64,000 nt of DNA, taken from contig JADJPW010000001.1 of assembly GCA_016713035.1 (NCBI GenBank), positions 496,001 through 560,000 of the forward strand, given 5' to 3'. How positions within the stretch are numbered: the stretch's first letter is position 1; each line of letters opens with the position of its first letter. Origin of the DNA: Verrucomicrobiaceae bacterium. GTDB lineage: Bacteria > Verrucomicrobiota > Verrucomicrobiia > Verrucomicrobiales > Verrucomicrobiaceae. The translations under genes were made by a program, and so were the position numbers. This document shows, in pieces, positions 27,280 through 39,984 of this stretch. Below the pieces are notes generated by a model, which worked only from the letters and a program-made list of their open reading frames with translations, ran no database searches and was not told the origin of the DNA.

Positions 27280-27756
27280 ATGACCTCACCTGCCACTGAG
27301 CCGCGCATCGAGCCGGCCACTATCGAAGACCTGCCACAGCTCGTGGAGCTGCTGGCAGCGCTATTTGACGAAGAAGAGGACTTTAAGCCCGATCCCGTCA
27401 AGCAGGAGCACGGCGTGCGCATGATCCTCCAGCAGCCGAACCGCGGTCGCATCTTTGTCCTGCGCACCGATCACATGGTCATCGGCATGGTGAATCTACT
27501 TTTCACCATCAGCACGGCTGAGGGTGGCCTCGTCATCCTGATGGAAGACGTGATCGTGCATCCACAGCACCGCAGGCATGGCTACGGCAGCCTCTTGCTG
27601 GAGCATGTGATCGAGTTCGCCCGTGAGAAGCGCTTCCGCCGCATCACGCTGCTCACAGACCGCATCGACGATTGCTCGCAGACCTTCTTCAGTCGCCATG
27701 GCTTCCAGCACTCGAAGATGATCCCCATGCGCCTCGTCTTTGATGACCTGGACTGA
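27280..27756 (+). CDS. GNAT-family N-acetyltransferase
   Basis: 158 residues with the GNAT core: IEPATIEDLPQLVELLAALF, VILMEDVIVHPQHRRHGYGSLLLEH (acetyl-CoA binding R/Q-x-x-G-x-G/A as RRHGYG) and a C-terminal FFSRHGFQHSKMIPMR. It transfers an acetyl group from acetyl-CoA to an unidentified small molecule or protein. Single gene, 85 bases after the amidohydrolase. Confidence 0.85.
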   Translation: MTSPATEPRIEPATIEDLPQLVELLAALFDEEEDFKPDPVKQEHGVRMILQQPNRGRIFVLRTDHMVIGMVNLLFTISTAEGGLVILMEDVIVHPQHRRHGYGSLLLEHVIEFAREKRFRRITLLTDRIDDCSQTFFSRHGFQHSKMIPMRLVFDDLD

Positions 27757-27848
27757 TCCTGTAAATAACGACGCACGGCATGTACACCCACCTGGCATGG
27801 ATGACCCACCTCGGACGCTCTTTAGAGTCTGGCGGGCATGCCACCGCG

Positions 27849-28118
27849 ATGCAGCCAGCGGCAGAGGGATTTGTGATGTTCACGCTGGCGACGCTGTTTT
27901 TTACGTTGGGCTGTTTTGTGACCTGGATGTGGTTCATCTGGCGACGTGGCAGGAATCCGCCGCCTCACATCCGACTCATCATGGAATTAGCAGATGATGA
28001 GGAGCGTGAAAAACTAACCGCCGCACGCTCAGGAGCACCGGCAGAGGAAAAACAACCCTGGGAGCGTGATGCAGACTGGTGGCGCAAGACTGGCGACGGA
28101 GGACCTCCCAACCCATGA
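27849..28118 (+). CDS. small single-pass membrane protein
   Basis: 89 residues from ATG 27849 (an in-frame ATG at 27780 would add 23 polar residues). One membrane helix (VMFTLATLFFTLGCFVTWMWFIWR) is followed by a charged cytoplasmic tail (ELADDEEREKL.., WERDADWWRKTG). The stop overlaps the ATG of the PrsW-type protease gene by four bases (ATGA), so the two are translationally coupled. No known family; it may assist the protease. Confidence 0.6.
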   Translation: MQPAAEGFVMFTLATLFFTLGCFVTWMWFIWRRGRNPPPHIRLIMELADDEEREKLTAARSGAPAEEKQPWERDADWWRKTGDGGPPNP

Positions 28119-29782
28119 GTGAGCGCAAGCCGCCCCTACACGGCTGGCGCACACGGGTATTTCACCTCACTCGTGATCGCCGCTGGCTACTACGCACCGC
28201 TGCGGGCATCGCGGTGAGCGGACTCGCCATCGCGAGCTTCATCGTCCTCTTCACCGGAAGGGATGCCATACGCCCCACCCACTCTGCCAGCCCATCCCCC
28301 CCTGAAAAACGCCTCAAAGAAGATGCCACGAAGCTACGCACCGCAGCGGAGGCCTCCCCACGGGATTTTTGTGCTTGGCTGTGCCGACTGGGTGAGTACC
28401 TCCGGCATGAGGCTGACGAGGAAGCCATGCCAGAGTCCACCACGCTTGCTCTGCATGCCGATTACATCAAAAACGGCAAACTGGCCGGTTATGAGCTGCA
28501 TCCATTCATCGAGAAGCATGGCCGGGAGGGTCTTGATAAAGCTGCGGCGGATTACCTCGACGTCACGCTCCTGCAAAATGGCCCGCAGGCTGAAAAAGCG
28601 CTCAAAAGCCTCGAATCCGCCGCGCATGCGCAGCCACCCGCGCCTTTCGCCAATGAGCTAATCGGCAGCCTCATGCTCCAGCGGGATGAAGATGGCATGG
28701 CGACCGAATTTTTCATCGCAGAGGGGGCCGCATTCCCAGATGCGCAGCGAGCACGGCGGCGGGCGGTGCAGACCGCGATCCACACTGAAAATGCAGACCA
28801 CATGCGCCTCATCCTGGCCCAGCCCGGTGCCTGGATCGAGACCTGCACGCCCGATGAGCAGTATCAGGCCGGAGCCATCACAGGGGATGTATGGCTCCAG
28901 TGGCGCGGATTATTCTGGGATCACTTCACCGACATCCCATGGCTACTCGTGGCCTTCACCATCCTCTCCGGCACGATCTGGTGGTTCATCCTCGTGCAGC
29001 ATGATGAAAAATCCCCGTGGCGCTGGCTCTGGCCCGTGCTGCCGCTGCTCGCGGGTGTGGCCAGTGTATGGCCCGTGCTCACCGTCTCCGAATGGCAAAA
29101 ACACACCCTCGGCATGGATCGGGATAGCACCGTCTTTGTCGAGCAGGCACGCTACTTCCTCCTCGGTGTCGGCATGCGAGAGGAGCTATGCAAACTGGCA
29201 CTTTTCTCCCTCTTTCTGCCATGGCTCCTGCGCACACGCAGCCCCGCACGGGCGCTGCTCTGTGCTGCATTCGTGGGACTGGGTTTCGCCGCTGAGGAGA
29301 ATGTACAGTATTTCCATCGCTACGGCATCCAGGCCGCCTTTACCCGCCTACTCACGGCGAATTTCATGCACCTCAGCCTCACAGGCATGGCCGGGCACGC
29401 ACTCTATGCACTCGTGCGCTCTGGATTCCGCGGAGTGGAGCACTTTCTCGGCATCATGGCATTTGTCATCCTCGCACACGGTGCCTACGACCTACTCGCC
29501 GTGACCGATGTCATCGACCTCGGCGGCTGGCTCTCCATCGTGCTCTTCCTCGTGATCGCAGACCGCTTCATCGACGAGCTAGCCCGCGAGTCCGTGCAAA
29601 AGCGCAGCAACATCTCGCTCCGCGCCGCCTTCACCCTGGGCTGCGCCGTGCTGGTAGCCGCCGTCTTCATCACCGCCGCCATCCAGGGCCGCAGCATGAC
29701 AGCCGTCGCCCATGCCGGGCAGAGCTGCCTCGCCGTCTTTCCACTCATTTTTCTCTACTGGCGCCGCTTTGAGCATGCCTGA
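28115..29782 (+). CDS. PrsW-family intramembrane metalloprotease
   Basis: 555 residues. A first helix near residues 25-48 is followed by a soluble helical segment, then seven or more membrane helices from about residue 270. PrsW motifs are present: MREELCKLALF (EExxK), GLGFAAEENVQYF (second acidic motif) and conserved His in FMHLSLTGMAGHALYAL and LAHGAYDLL. PrsW-like proteases cleave membrane proteins such as anti-sigma factors. It is coupled by ATGA to the small membrane protein upstream. The long extracytoplasmic or cytoplasmic insert near residues 50-250 is longer than in B. subtilis PrsW. Confidence 0.8.
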   Translation: MSERKPPLHGWRTRVFHLTRDRRWLLRTAAGIAVSGLAIASFIVLFTGRDAIRPTHSASPSPPEKRLKEDATKLRTAAEASPRDFCAWLCRLGEYLRHEADEEAMPESTTLALHADYIKNGKLAGYELHPFIEKHGREGLDKAAADYLDVTLLQNGPQAEKALKSLESAAHAQPPAPFANELIGSLMLQRDEDGMATEFFIAEGAAFPDAQRARRRAVQTAIHTENADHMRLILAQPGAWIETCTPDEQYQAGAITGDVWLQWRGLFWDHFTDIPWLLVAFTILSGTIWWFILVQHDEKSPWRWLWPVLPLLAGVASVWPVLTVSEWQKHTLGMDRDSTVFVEQARYFLLGVGMREELCKLALFSLFLPWLLRTRSPARALLCAAFVGLGFAAEENVQYFHRYGIQAAFTRLLTANFMHLSLTGMAGHALYALVRSGFRGVEHFLGIMAFVILAHGAYDLLAVTDVIDLGGWLSIVLFLVIADRFIDELARESVQKRSNISLRAAFTLGCAVLVAAVFITAAIQGRSMTAVAHAGQSCLAVFPLIFLYWRRFEHA

Positions 29783-29811
29783 GCACGCCCCCTGGCCACC
29801 TACGGAAAAAA

Positions 29812-29843
29812 ATTCATCATTCGGCATTCGACATTCGGCCTTC
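29812..29843. repeat. short ATTCGRC-type dispersed repeat
   Basis: Three near-tandem copies of the unit CATTCGGCATTCGA (CATTCGG, CATTCGA, CATTCGG) lie between the PrsW-type and isomerase genes. Similar direct or inverted units occur at 39193-39296 and 51514-51542. Confidence 0.5.
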
Positions 29844-29890
29844 CTCCGCCTTTTTCTGCTCTCTCCCAACTACCAACCGCCCCACACACC

Positions 29891-30895
29891 ATGCCACGTC
29901 CTGTCACCCTCTTTACCGGCCAATGGGCCGACCTGTCTCTCGATACCATGCTCCAGAAAGCCAAGGCCTTCGGTTACGACGGCGTGGAGCTCGCCTGCTG
30001 GGGGGACCACTTTGAAGTCGAAAAAGCCGATCAGGCCTACTGCGACGCGAAACGCGCCAAACTCAAAGCCGCTGGCCTCCAATGCCATGCCATCTCCACC
30101 CATCTCGTCGGTCAGGCCGTCTGTGACAACATCGACCCACGCCACGCCCAGATCCTCCCGCCCGCCATCTACGGCGATGGCAATCCCGAAGGCGTCCGCC
30201 AGCGTGCCGCCGAGTGCCTCATCCAGACCGCCCATGCCGCAAAGCGCTTCGGCGTCAGCGTCGTCAATGGATTCACCGGCAGCAGCATCTGGCACCTCGT
30301 TTACTCCTTCCCGCCGAATCTCCCTGGCCAGATCGACGCCGGATACAAAGACTTCGCCAAGCGCTTCAAGCCCATCTTAGACGAATATCAAAAACTCGGC
30401 ATCCGCTACGCACTCGAAGTGCATCCCACCGAGATCGCCTTCGACATCGCCAGTGCCCAGCGTGCGCTGGAGGCCGTCGATTTCCACCCCGCCTTCGGCT
30501 TCAACTACGATCCCAGCCACTTCGGCTACCAGGGCGTCGATTACGTCAAATTCATCTACCAGTTCAAAGACCGCATCTTCCACGTCCACATGAAAGACGT
30601 CGCCTGGGGCATCGGTGATGGCACCGCAGGCGTCTTCGGCGGCCACGTCGATTTCCACAAGCCCAGCCGTTATTGGGACTTCAAGTCCGTGGGCCGCGGC
30701 AACATCAACTTTGAGCGCATCATCCGCGCCCTCAACGACATCGACTACGGTGGCCCTCTCAGCGTCGAGTGGGAAGACGGCGCGATGGACCGCGAGTTCG
30801 GCGCAGCGGAATCTGCCGCCTTCGTGAAGAAAATCGACTTCCCGCCCTCCAAGATCATCTTTGACGCCCAGTTCGCCGAAAACAGCAAAGCCTGA
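29891..30895 (+). CDS. sugar phosphate isomerase/epimerase (xylose isomerase-like TIM barrel)
   Basis: 334 residues. Features of the AP_endonuc_2 fold: FGYDGVELACWGDHFE at the second strand, CHAISTHLVGQA, ALEVHPTEIAFD (metal Glu), FGFNYDPSHFGYQGVDY (metal Asp/His), RIFHVHMKDVAWG (metal His) and LSVEWEDGAMDRE (metal Glu). Such enzymes isomerise or epimerise sugars, inositols or keto-sugars. An efficient terminator follows 51 bases after the stop. Substrate cannot be read from sequence. Confidence 0.85.
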   Translation: MPRPVTLFTGQWADLSLDTMLQKAKAFGYDGVELACWGDHFEVEKADQAYCDAKRAKLKAAGLQCHAISTHLVGQAVCDNIDPRHAQILPPAIYGDGNPEGVRQRAAECLIQTAHAAKRFGVSVVNGFTGSSIWHLVYSFPPNLPGQIDAGYKDFAKRFKPILDEYQKLGIRYALEVHPTEIAFDIASAQRALEAVDFHPAFGFNYDPSHFGYQGVDYVKFIYQFKDRIFHVHMKDVAWGIGDGTAGVFGGHVDFHKPSRYWDFKSVGRGNINFERIIRALNDIDYGGPLSVEWEDGAMDREFGAAESAAFVKKIDFPPSKIIFDAQFAENSKA

Positions 30896-30946
30896 TTTCA
30901 GAGCCAACCTCCCCGCAGGAGCCCCATTCCCTTCCCTGCCCTCCAA

Positions 30947-30979
30947 AGCCCGGTGCCCATCCAGCACCGGGCTTTTTTT
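30947..30979 (+). terminator. intrinsic terminator after the isomerase gene
   Basis: A 10-bp perfect stem AGCCCGGTGC / GCACCGGGCT (30947-30956, 30964-30973) with a 7-base loop is followed by seven T residues. Confidence 0.9.
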
Positions 30980-31082
30980 GCGCCCTACTCACACCGAAGA
31001 GAACCATACCTCTACAACATCTCCGAAGAAATCGACCACCTCGCCGAAGTACTCACCTCAGTGCTGAAGTTCTTTGCGTGAG

Positions 31083-32428
31083 TCAGGATTTAACTCCGCG
31101 AATCAGCAAAACCCAGTCACCCTCGTGATCTTTGGGCCGTGAATACACCTCGGCCTTCGCCTGCCTGCCAAAGTGCTCACCGTCAGCGGGATTAAAAATG
31201 CCGATGTGCATGCCACCGCCCTCGCCGATCACTTTTCGCTGATCTACACGGATGCTGGACACTCCAGCAGGCACATAAACAACGGCCCAGCCACGTTGCT
31301 CCGCCACAGCAGCCATTGGCTGTTTCGAAGGGTCTTTCCGGCCTCCCCGAGCACGAAGTCATCATCCCGCCGCAGTTTCGTCCAGTCGAACTGCTCAAAG
31401 AACTTCTTCATCACGCCCATCTGCGCTGCGCCGGGCAGATCGAGCGCTTGTTGCCAGGGCGTGCGTGCGTCCGTCTGCTGCGTGCGTTTTTCCAGGTCGT
31501 GAAACTGCCACACACTATGCGTGCCATACACATGCCCGCAGGCACCGCTCAGCAGGCTTCGCCACGCGGCGAGGCGCACATCGTCGTCATCAAACCACTC
31601 CGTGGGCTTCTTGTCCTTCATCAGGCCGCGCACGGGATGGTCCTCGTAGCACGGCTCGCCATCCAGCGTCGGCTTGAGCGGCTTCAGAGCTAGGTTCTTG
31701 GCGTTCATCTCATAATTCGCCGCCGCGCGATGGTGATGCCCGCTCTGGAACAGATGAAAATCCAGCCACGGCTCATCCGGCCAGTAATCAGATGAGTTTG
31801 CGCCGCCCTTCGGGTGGTAGGTGATGAGATGCCGGCCGCCATCACCTTTCTTCAGCCCCGCCGCCATGGCACGGATGATCGCGCGATGCGCATCATTCTC
31901 CACCGGACGGTCGCCACCGAGCACCCAGATGACTGGTTTGTCCGCGTAGCGCCGCGCCAGCCATTCGCAGTAAGTCGCCGCATTCTCTGGGGTGAAGATT
32001 TCAGGCCCTTTGCCCCATTTTTTGTTCCACTTGTCACCCCAGGTCGGCAGCAGAGCCGTGTAGAGGCCTAGCGAGGCCGCCTTATCGATCACCCAATCGA
32101 CATGCGCGAAGTAAGCCTCTCGTGGTTTCGCCGGATCGTTGTTTTCGAGCGGCATTTCACCGTAAGCGTTCGGCTTGTGAAACTCATACTCCGCCAGAGC
32201 CACGGCAAAGACCGTATTGAAGCCCTGCGCGGCCCGCTTCTTCAAGTACAGCTCTGTCTCCTCCCGCGTCAGACGGTGAATCAGCTCCCAAGCCGTGTCC
32301 CCGAGCAAAAAGAACGGCTTTCCCTCCGCCGTGACGAGATGGCGATGGTCTTCCGCCACCTTCAAATCCGGCAAATCGGCATGGAGCGTCAGTGTGAGAA
32401 TGGAAAAGATGTAGAGCAGAAGTTTCAT
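31083..32428 (-). pseudogene. DUF4038-type secreted glycoside hydrolase with apparent frameshift
   Basis: Signal peptide MKLLLYIFSILTLTLHA, then a TIM-barrel glycosidase of the DUF4038/apiosidase-like group (KPFFLLGDTAWELIHRL, FNTVFAVALAEY, VIWVLGGDRP, SGACGHVYGTHSVWQ). This frame stops at 31244. The C-terminal beta-domain (YVPAGVSSIRVDQRKV..., ending 31083) continues in the next frame from about 31340. One extra base in the AAA run at 31335-31337 (minus strand reading GGAAAGAC) would join them as '..GEAGK-DPSKQPMAAVAEQ'. So the gene is either recently inactivated or carries an indel error. The complete protein would be about 448 residues, including a putative collagenase-type C-terminal domain. 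Confidence 0.7.
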
Positions 32429-33957
32429 AACCTAGGTTTGCGCCACCAATCGTGCCGCCGTTCCGGTGAAGTCATGGCTGTGCGGATAAGCGAGCGCGCG
32501 ATTGTGTTTTTCCGCATTGCCACGTGAGGTGGTCTTGGCAGCTTCGAGTTCGGCTTGGGCGACCTGCTTGGCTTTGAAGAGGTCCATCTGGATGCGGCTC
32601 TTGACGTTTGCAGCTCCGTCGCCGGTGGTTTCGATGGCGGAGAAGATGGCCTCGGGATACTTCGCGGTGATCAAAGACTGCACGCCGTCGCTCACGCCGC
32701 TGGAGGGCATGCAGCCAAAGGGTTTCACGCTGACGACCATGTGCGCCTTCTTCTTGGTCACGCTCTGAATGAGCTTGCCGATCTCCATGTGGCCTTCGCC
32801 GCCGCGCAGATGCACGTCGTAGTGCTGGTGGGAGATGGTGGCGATCTCATCCATGTCAGGCAGCTTGTAGTGACGCAGGCCGAGCAGCCGTGCGAAGACG
32901 CCGAAGACGCCGCGCAAGGCTTTGTCCGCAAACCAGAGGGTAATGAGCTTGCGACGCGGATTCTGGCCTTCGAGGCCGCCTTTGGCGTCGTCGGCTTGCG
33001 GGAGGGACATGCGCTGTTTCGTGTCCCACTTGCCCTGCCAGAGCATGTAGAGCAGCCAGGCGGTCACGAGCTGCACATCCACCTCCGCGCCTTCGGATTC
33101 GAGGAACTGCTGCAGCTTGTAGTTGCCATCGCCCTCGGTCGTCATGGCCCAAAACTCGCCGATGATGCTGACTTTCGGTTTGGCCTGCATGCGGTTCACT
33201 GGGATGTCCTTCAAAAGCCTGCGGCAGCGCCAAAGCGCCAGCAAAGTGCTCTTTCGTTGCCGCAGCGAGTCAGCGAGCGTCTTTTTGCACTGCTCCAGCA
33301 CGCGATTCGTGCTGCCTGGCTCGGTTTCATATGGACGGATGCGGTAACCGATCGCGTTGAGCGCATCACCGGCCATGATCGCCTTCAACATGGCGATGAA
33401 GAACGCGGGATTCATTTCGAGTCCGTCGTTCTCGCCCGTAGCTTGTTTTAGGCCGCCTTTTTGTTGGAAGAGCAGCACGCGGAAGCCGTCGAAGCCCGCA
33501 TCGCGCAACGCCTTGCGATACTCCGTGGCGTAAGTGCCGAAGCGGCATGGTCCGCAGGCACCGGCGGTGAAGAACACGTGCGTCTTCACGATCTCGGCCA
33601 CGCTCATGCCTTTTTCGTCGCGCAGGTGAATGAGGTGCTTCACGAGATTGCCGACGGTGAAGTAAGTCGGATTGCACTGGCCGCGATTGCCGAATTCCTT
33701 GCCCACACGCAGCGCGTCATTGTCCGGCACATCGAGTGGAATGACGCGGTAGCCCACGCCGAGCAAGGCGGCGCTGACGAGCATGTCCTGCGCCTGCGTG
33801 AGGCCGCCGCAGAGGATGGTGGTGGAGGAGCGTTCGGCTTTGACGAAGTTTTGCGGATTCTCATCGCGCCAATGACGCTTCGGCGGCTCGTTGAGGCCGA
33901 GGCGCTCGCGTTCCTTCGCCTCGAACTCGCGGAGTTCCTTCTCGATGTCGGCGTGCG

Positions 33958-37647
<3,690 letters not shown>

Positions 37648-37656
37648 GAGGCGGCA

Positions 37657-39174
37657 TCAGGGAACAGGATCAGGGAAGGTCAAATGCCGCTTTCTCGCGC
37701 GGAACAAACCAGCGAACGTGAACACGACGCAGAGCCAGCCGAACCAGTCGCCGTAGCGCATGTAGAGTGTGGTGGAGCCATCGGCGATGAGGGGGATGGT
37801 GCCGATGAGAGTTTCACGAGTGTGTTGGCCGGTTTGGGCGAGGACGCGGCCGGTGGGATCGACGAGGGCGCTGATGCCGGTGGTGGTGGAGCGGATGAGG
37901 GCGCGGCGTGTCTCGATGGCGCGGAAGGTGGCGAGGGCGTGGTGGGTGCGTGGCTCATGCGTGTCGCCGAACCAAGCGTCGTTGGTGACGTTGACGAGGG
38001 CGTGGGCGGGACCGGCGTGCTGCCAGATTTCGCGAATGCGGGCGGGCTGGATGTCTTCGTAGCAAATGGTGGGGAGGAAGGTGGCTTCGACGGCGTGGAG
38101 GTGACCGAGAGATTTCCCGGCGACTAGGTTTCCGGTGCGCGGCAGCCATTGGCGGAGCGAGGGGAACTGTTTTTCAAAGGGGATCATCTCGCCAAAGGCG
38201 AGCAGGCTGCGCTTGTCGTAACGGGAGGTGATTTCGCCTGTGGGCGTGATGGCGAGAAGGGAATTGAAGGGCTGGCTGTCGTAGGTGCGGGTGACGGCAC
38301 CGGCGAGCAGTGGCATGGGCTGGCGCAGTGCCCCTGGCAGGGTGGTGACATCCCTGCGAAGCGGCAGTTTGATGGTGGTTTCCGGCCAGATGACGAGTTC
38401 TGGAGGTGGCGCGGCTTTGGTGAGCGCCCAGGTCAAGGCATGATGCTCGCGAAAGGATTCGAAGGCTTTGCCTTGTGTCTGCCGGCTGAGATTGGCCTGG
38501 ATAAGGGCGACGGTAAGCTGACGTGCGGAGGCGGATCGGCGGTCGATTTGATGGATGCGCAGCATGCCGTAGCCGAGAACGAGCACGAAGGCTGCTAGTG
38601 GGATGATCCAGCGGCGGTGGAGGCAGGCACGGCGCTGATAGCGGCTCTCGACGAGCTCATAAACGGCTCCATTGACCAGCGCGATGAGGGCGGTGAGGCC
38701 GAGCAGGCCGGTGATCTCCACGATTTGGGTGATGGCGGTGAAGCGATACTGCGAGGCGCCGATGTTGTAGGGGAAGATGTTCGGAAAAAGCAGCTCGATG
38801 GCCGGATTGACGAAGGCGAGGCTCCAAACAGGCGCGATGCCGCGTGAGCGGAAAACCTGCGTCAAAGCCATCATGAGGCCGAAAGATAGCCCGAGGCAGG
38901 CACAGACGAAAAAGGCCCCGCTCCAGGCGGCGAGGGCCGAAAAACCGCCAAAGATCGAAAACGTATGTCCCAGCCAGTAATAGCCACCGAAGTAGGCGAC
39001 GGCACCATAGACCATGGCGATCGAAAAGGCCCTGCGCGGCGGCAGATCATGCACCGCGAGCAAAACGGGCACTTTGGCGAACCACGTGAGAGGGAAGAGG
39101 CCAAAACCGGTGTAGCCCAAAGGGTCAAGTAAGCCGGAGAGCAGGCTGAGGGCGAGACGCGTGCGGAAGCTCAT
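37657..39174 (-). CDS. lnt: apolipoprotein N-acyltransferase
   Basis: 505 residues. N-terminal membrane helices (about 1-200) are followed by the nitrilase domain with the catalytic Glu in LVIWPETTIKLPL, Lys in SRYDKRSLLAFGEM and Cys in FLPTICYEDIQ, then a last helix near the C-terminus (WFGWLCVVFTFAGLF). Lnt adds the third acyl chain to outer-membrane lipoproteins and indicates a diderm envelope. lgt lies 0.8 kb upstream on the same strand. A long hairpin repeat sits immediately upstream of the ATG. Confidence 0.95.
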   Translation of the reverse strand: MSFRTRLALSLLSGLLDPLGYTGFGLFPLTWFAKVPVLLAVHDLPPRRAFSIAMVYGAVAYFGGYYWLGHTFSIFGGFSALAAWSGAFFVCACLGLSFGLMMALTQVFRSRGIAPVWSLAFVNPAIELLFPNIFPYNIGASQYRFTAITQIVEITGLLGLTALIALVNGAVYELVESRYQRRACLHRRWIIPLAAFVLVLGYGMLRIHQIDRRSASARQLTVALIQANLSRQTQGKAFESFREHHALTWALTKAAPPPELVIWPETTIKLPLRRDVTTLPGALRQPMPLLAGAVTRTYDSQPFNSLLAITPTGEITSRYDKRSLLAFGEMIPFEKQFPSLRQWLPRTGNLVAGKSLGHLHAVEATFLPTICYEDIQPARIREIWQHAGPAHALVNVTNDAWFGDTHEPRTHHALATFRAIETRRALIRSTTTGISALVDPTGRVLAQTGQHTRETLIGTIPLIADGSTTLYMRYGDWFGWLCVVFTFAGLFRARKRHLTFPDPVP

Positions 39175-39192
39175 GCCTGCGGTGAGGGGGAT

Positions 39193-39296
39193 GAATACCG
39201 AATAACGAACAAGGAATCTCGAAATCCGAAGTTCAGCAGAGTCGCGAAGCGTCCCGCCTTCGTCATTCGGAAATCCTTGTTCGGTGTTCGATATTC
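39193..39296. repeat. 104-bp imperfect hairpin repeat
   Basis: Two 39-base arms (39193-39231 and 39258-39296) are inverted copies with 30 of 39 positions complementary by hand count, separated by 26 bases. The arms are built from GAAC/GAAT units such as CGAACAAGGA. It begins 19 bases upstream of the lnt ATG, so lnt mRNA may carry it in its leader. Internal base-pair changes resemble those of transposable REP/MITE-like palindromes. Confidence 0.75.
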
Positions 39297-39385
39297 ATTC
39301 TGAGACTGGCGAGCTTGCTGACACGCTAACAGCGTGAACAAGGCACCCATGCAGACGAGGGCCTCCCGACCTGGAAAACAAACGC

Positions 39386-39940
39386 TCAGATACAAGGCGG
39401 GCAGATGACAGGCGGCGGGGGAAGAGGAGGCGGGGGAAGAGGAGGAGGAGGTGCCGGAGCTGGCGCGGGTGCCGGTGCTGGCGCGGGTGCCGGTGCTGGA
39501 GCGGGTGCCGGTGCTGGAGCGGGTGCCGGTGCTGGAGCGGGTGCAGGTGGCGGCGGAGCTGCGCCACCGGGGTCATTGCCAGAGATTTGTTGATTCTGGA
39601 CCTGAATGAGCTGGTTGATCTGGTCCTTGGTGAGGCCGAGGTCTTCCCTTTGCTCCTCCGTGAGGTTCCTGAGCGTCTCCGTCTTTTCTTCGTCCGTCTG
39701 ACCTTTCGTGAGCCCCTCGACTTTTTCTGTCTGGGTTGGTGTAAGTATCGGATCACCTTCACCTTCACCTTCACCTCCGCCTCCACCTCTACCTACGTCT
39801 CCAATTTTGCCCCGATCCACGGAGGGGATTAACTCACAGCTTGTGAAGGCCGTATTGAAGGAAAAGTACAACACGAATACTAAAGCGAAGAGGACCACTT
39901 TGACGAGGTAAGGCGAGCTTTTGGAAGGTTGGGGAACCAT
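39386..39940 (-). CDS. secreted or anchored protein with Pro-Ala repeat tail
   Basis: 184 residues. A membrane-spanning N-terminal segment (VVLFALVFVLYFSFNTAF) is followed by a Gly/Glu-rich stretch, a charged helical region (EEKTETLRNLTEEQREDLGLTKDQ) and a C-terminal run of about 30 Pro-Ala dipeptides and polyproline ending CPPCI. The Pro-Ala tract is encoded by 18-bp tandem repeats. A rigid Pro-Ala rod could span periplasm or peptidoglycan. No family recognised. It lies between lgt and lnt on the same strand and may be part of their operon. Confidence 0.65.
   Translation of the reverse strand: MVPQPSKSSPYLVKVVLFALVFVLYFSFNTAFTSCELIPSVDRGKIGDVGRGGGGGEGEGEGDPILTPTQTEKVEGLTKGQTDEEKTETLRNLTEEQREDLGLTKDQINQLIQVQNQQISGNDPGGAAPPPPAPAPAPAPAPAPAPAPAPAPAPAPAPAPAPAPPPPLPPPPLPPPPVICPPCI
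39450..39550 (-). repeat. 18-bp tandem repeat (VNTR) coding for Pro-Ala
   Basis: Five successive 18-base units (GGTGCCGGTGCTGGAGCG and close variants on the plus strand, 39450-39539) plus a partial sixth. The unit is a multiple of three, so copy-number changes keep the frame. Confidence 0.85.
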
Positions 39941-39984
39941 AGTTGGGGTGTTTAGCAGTTTCGATGATGGGCTGTCAATCTCTT

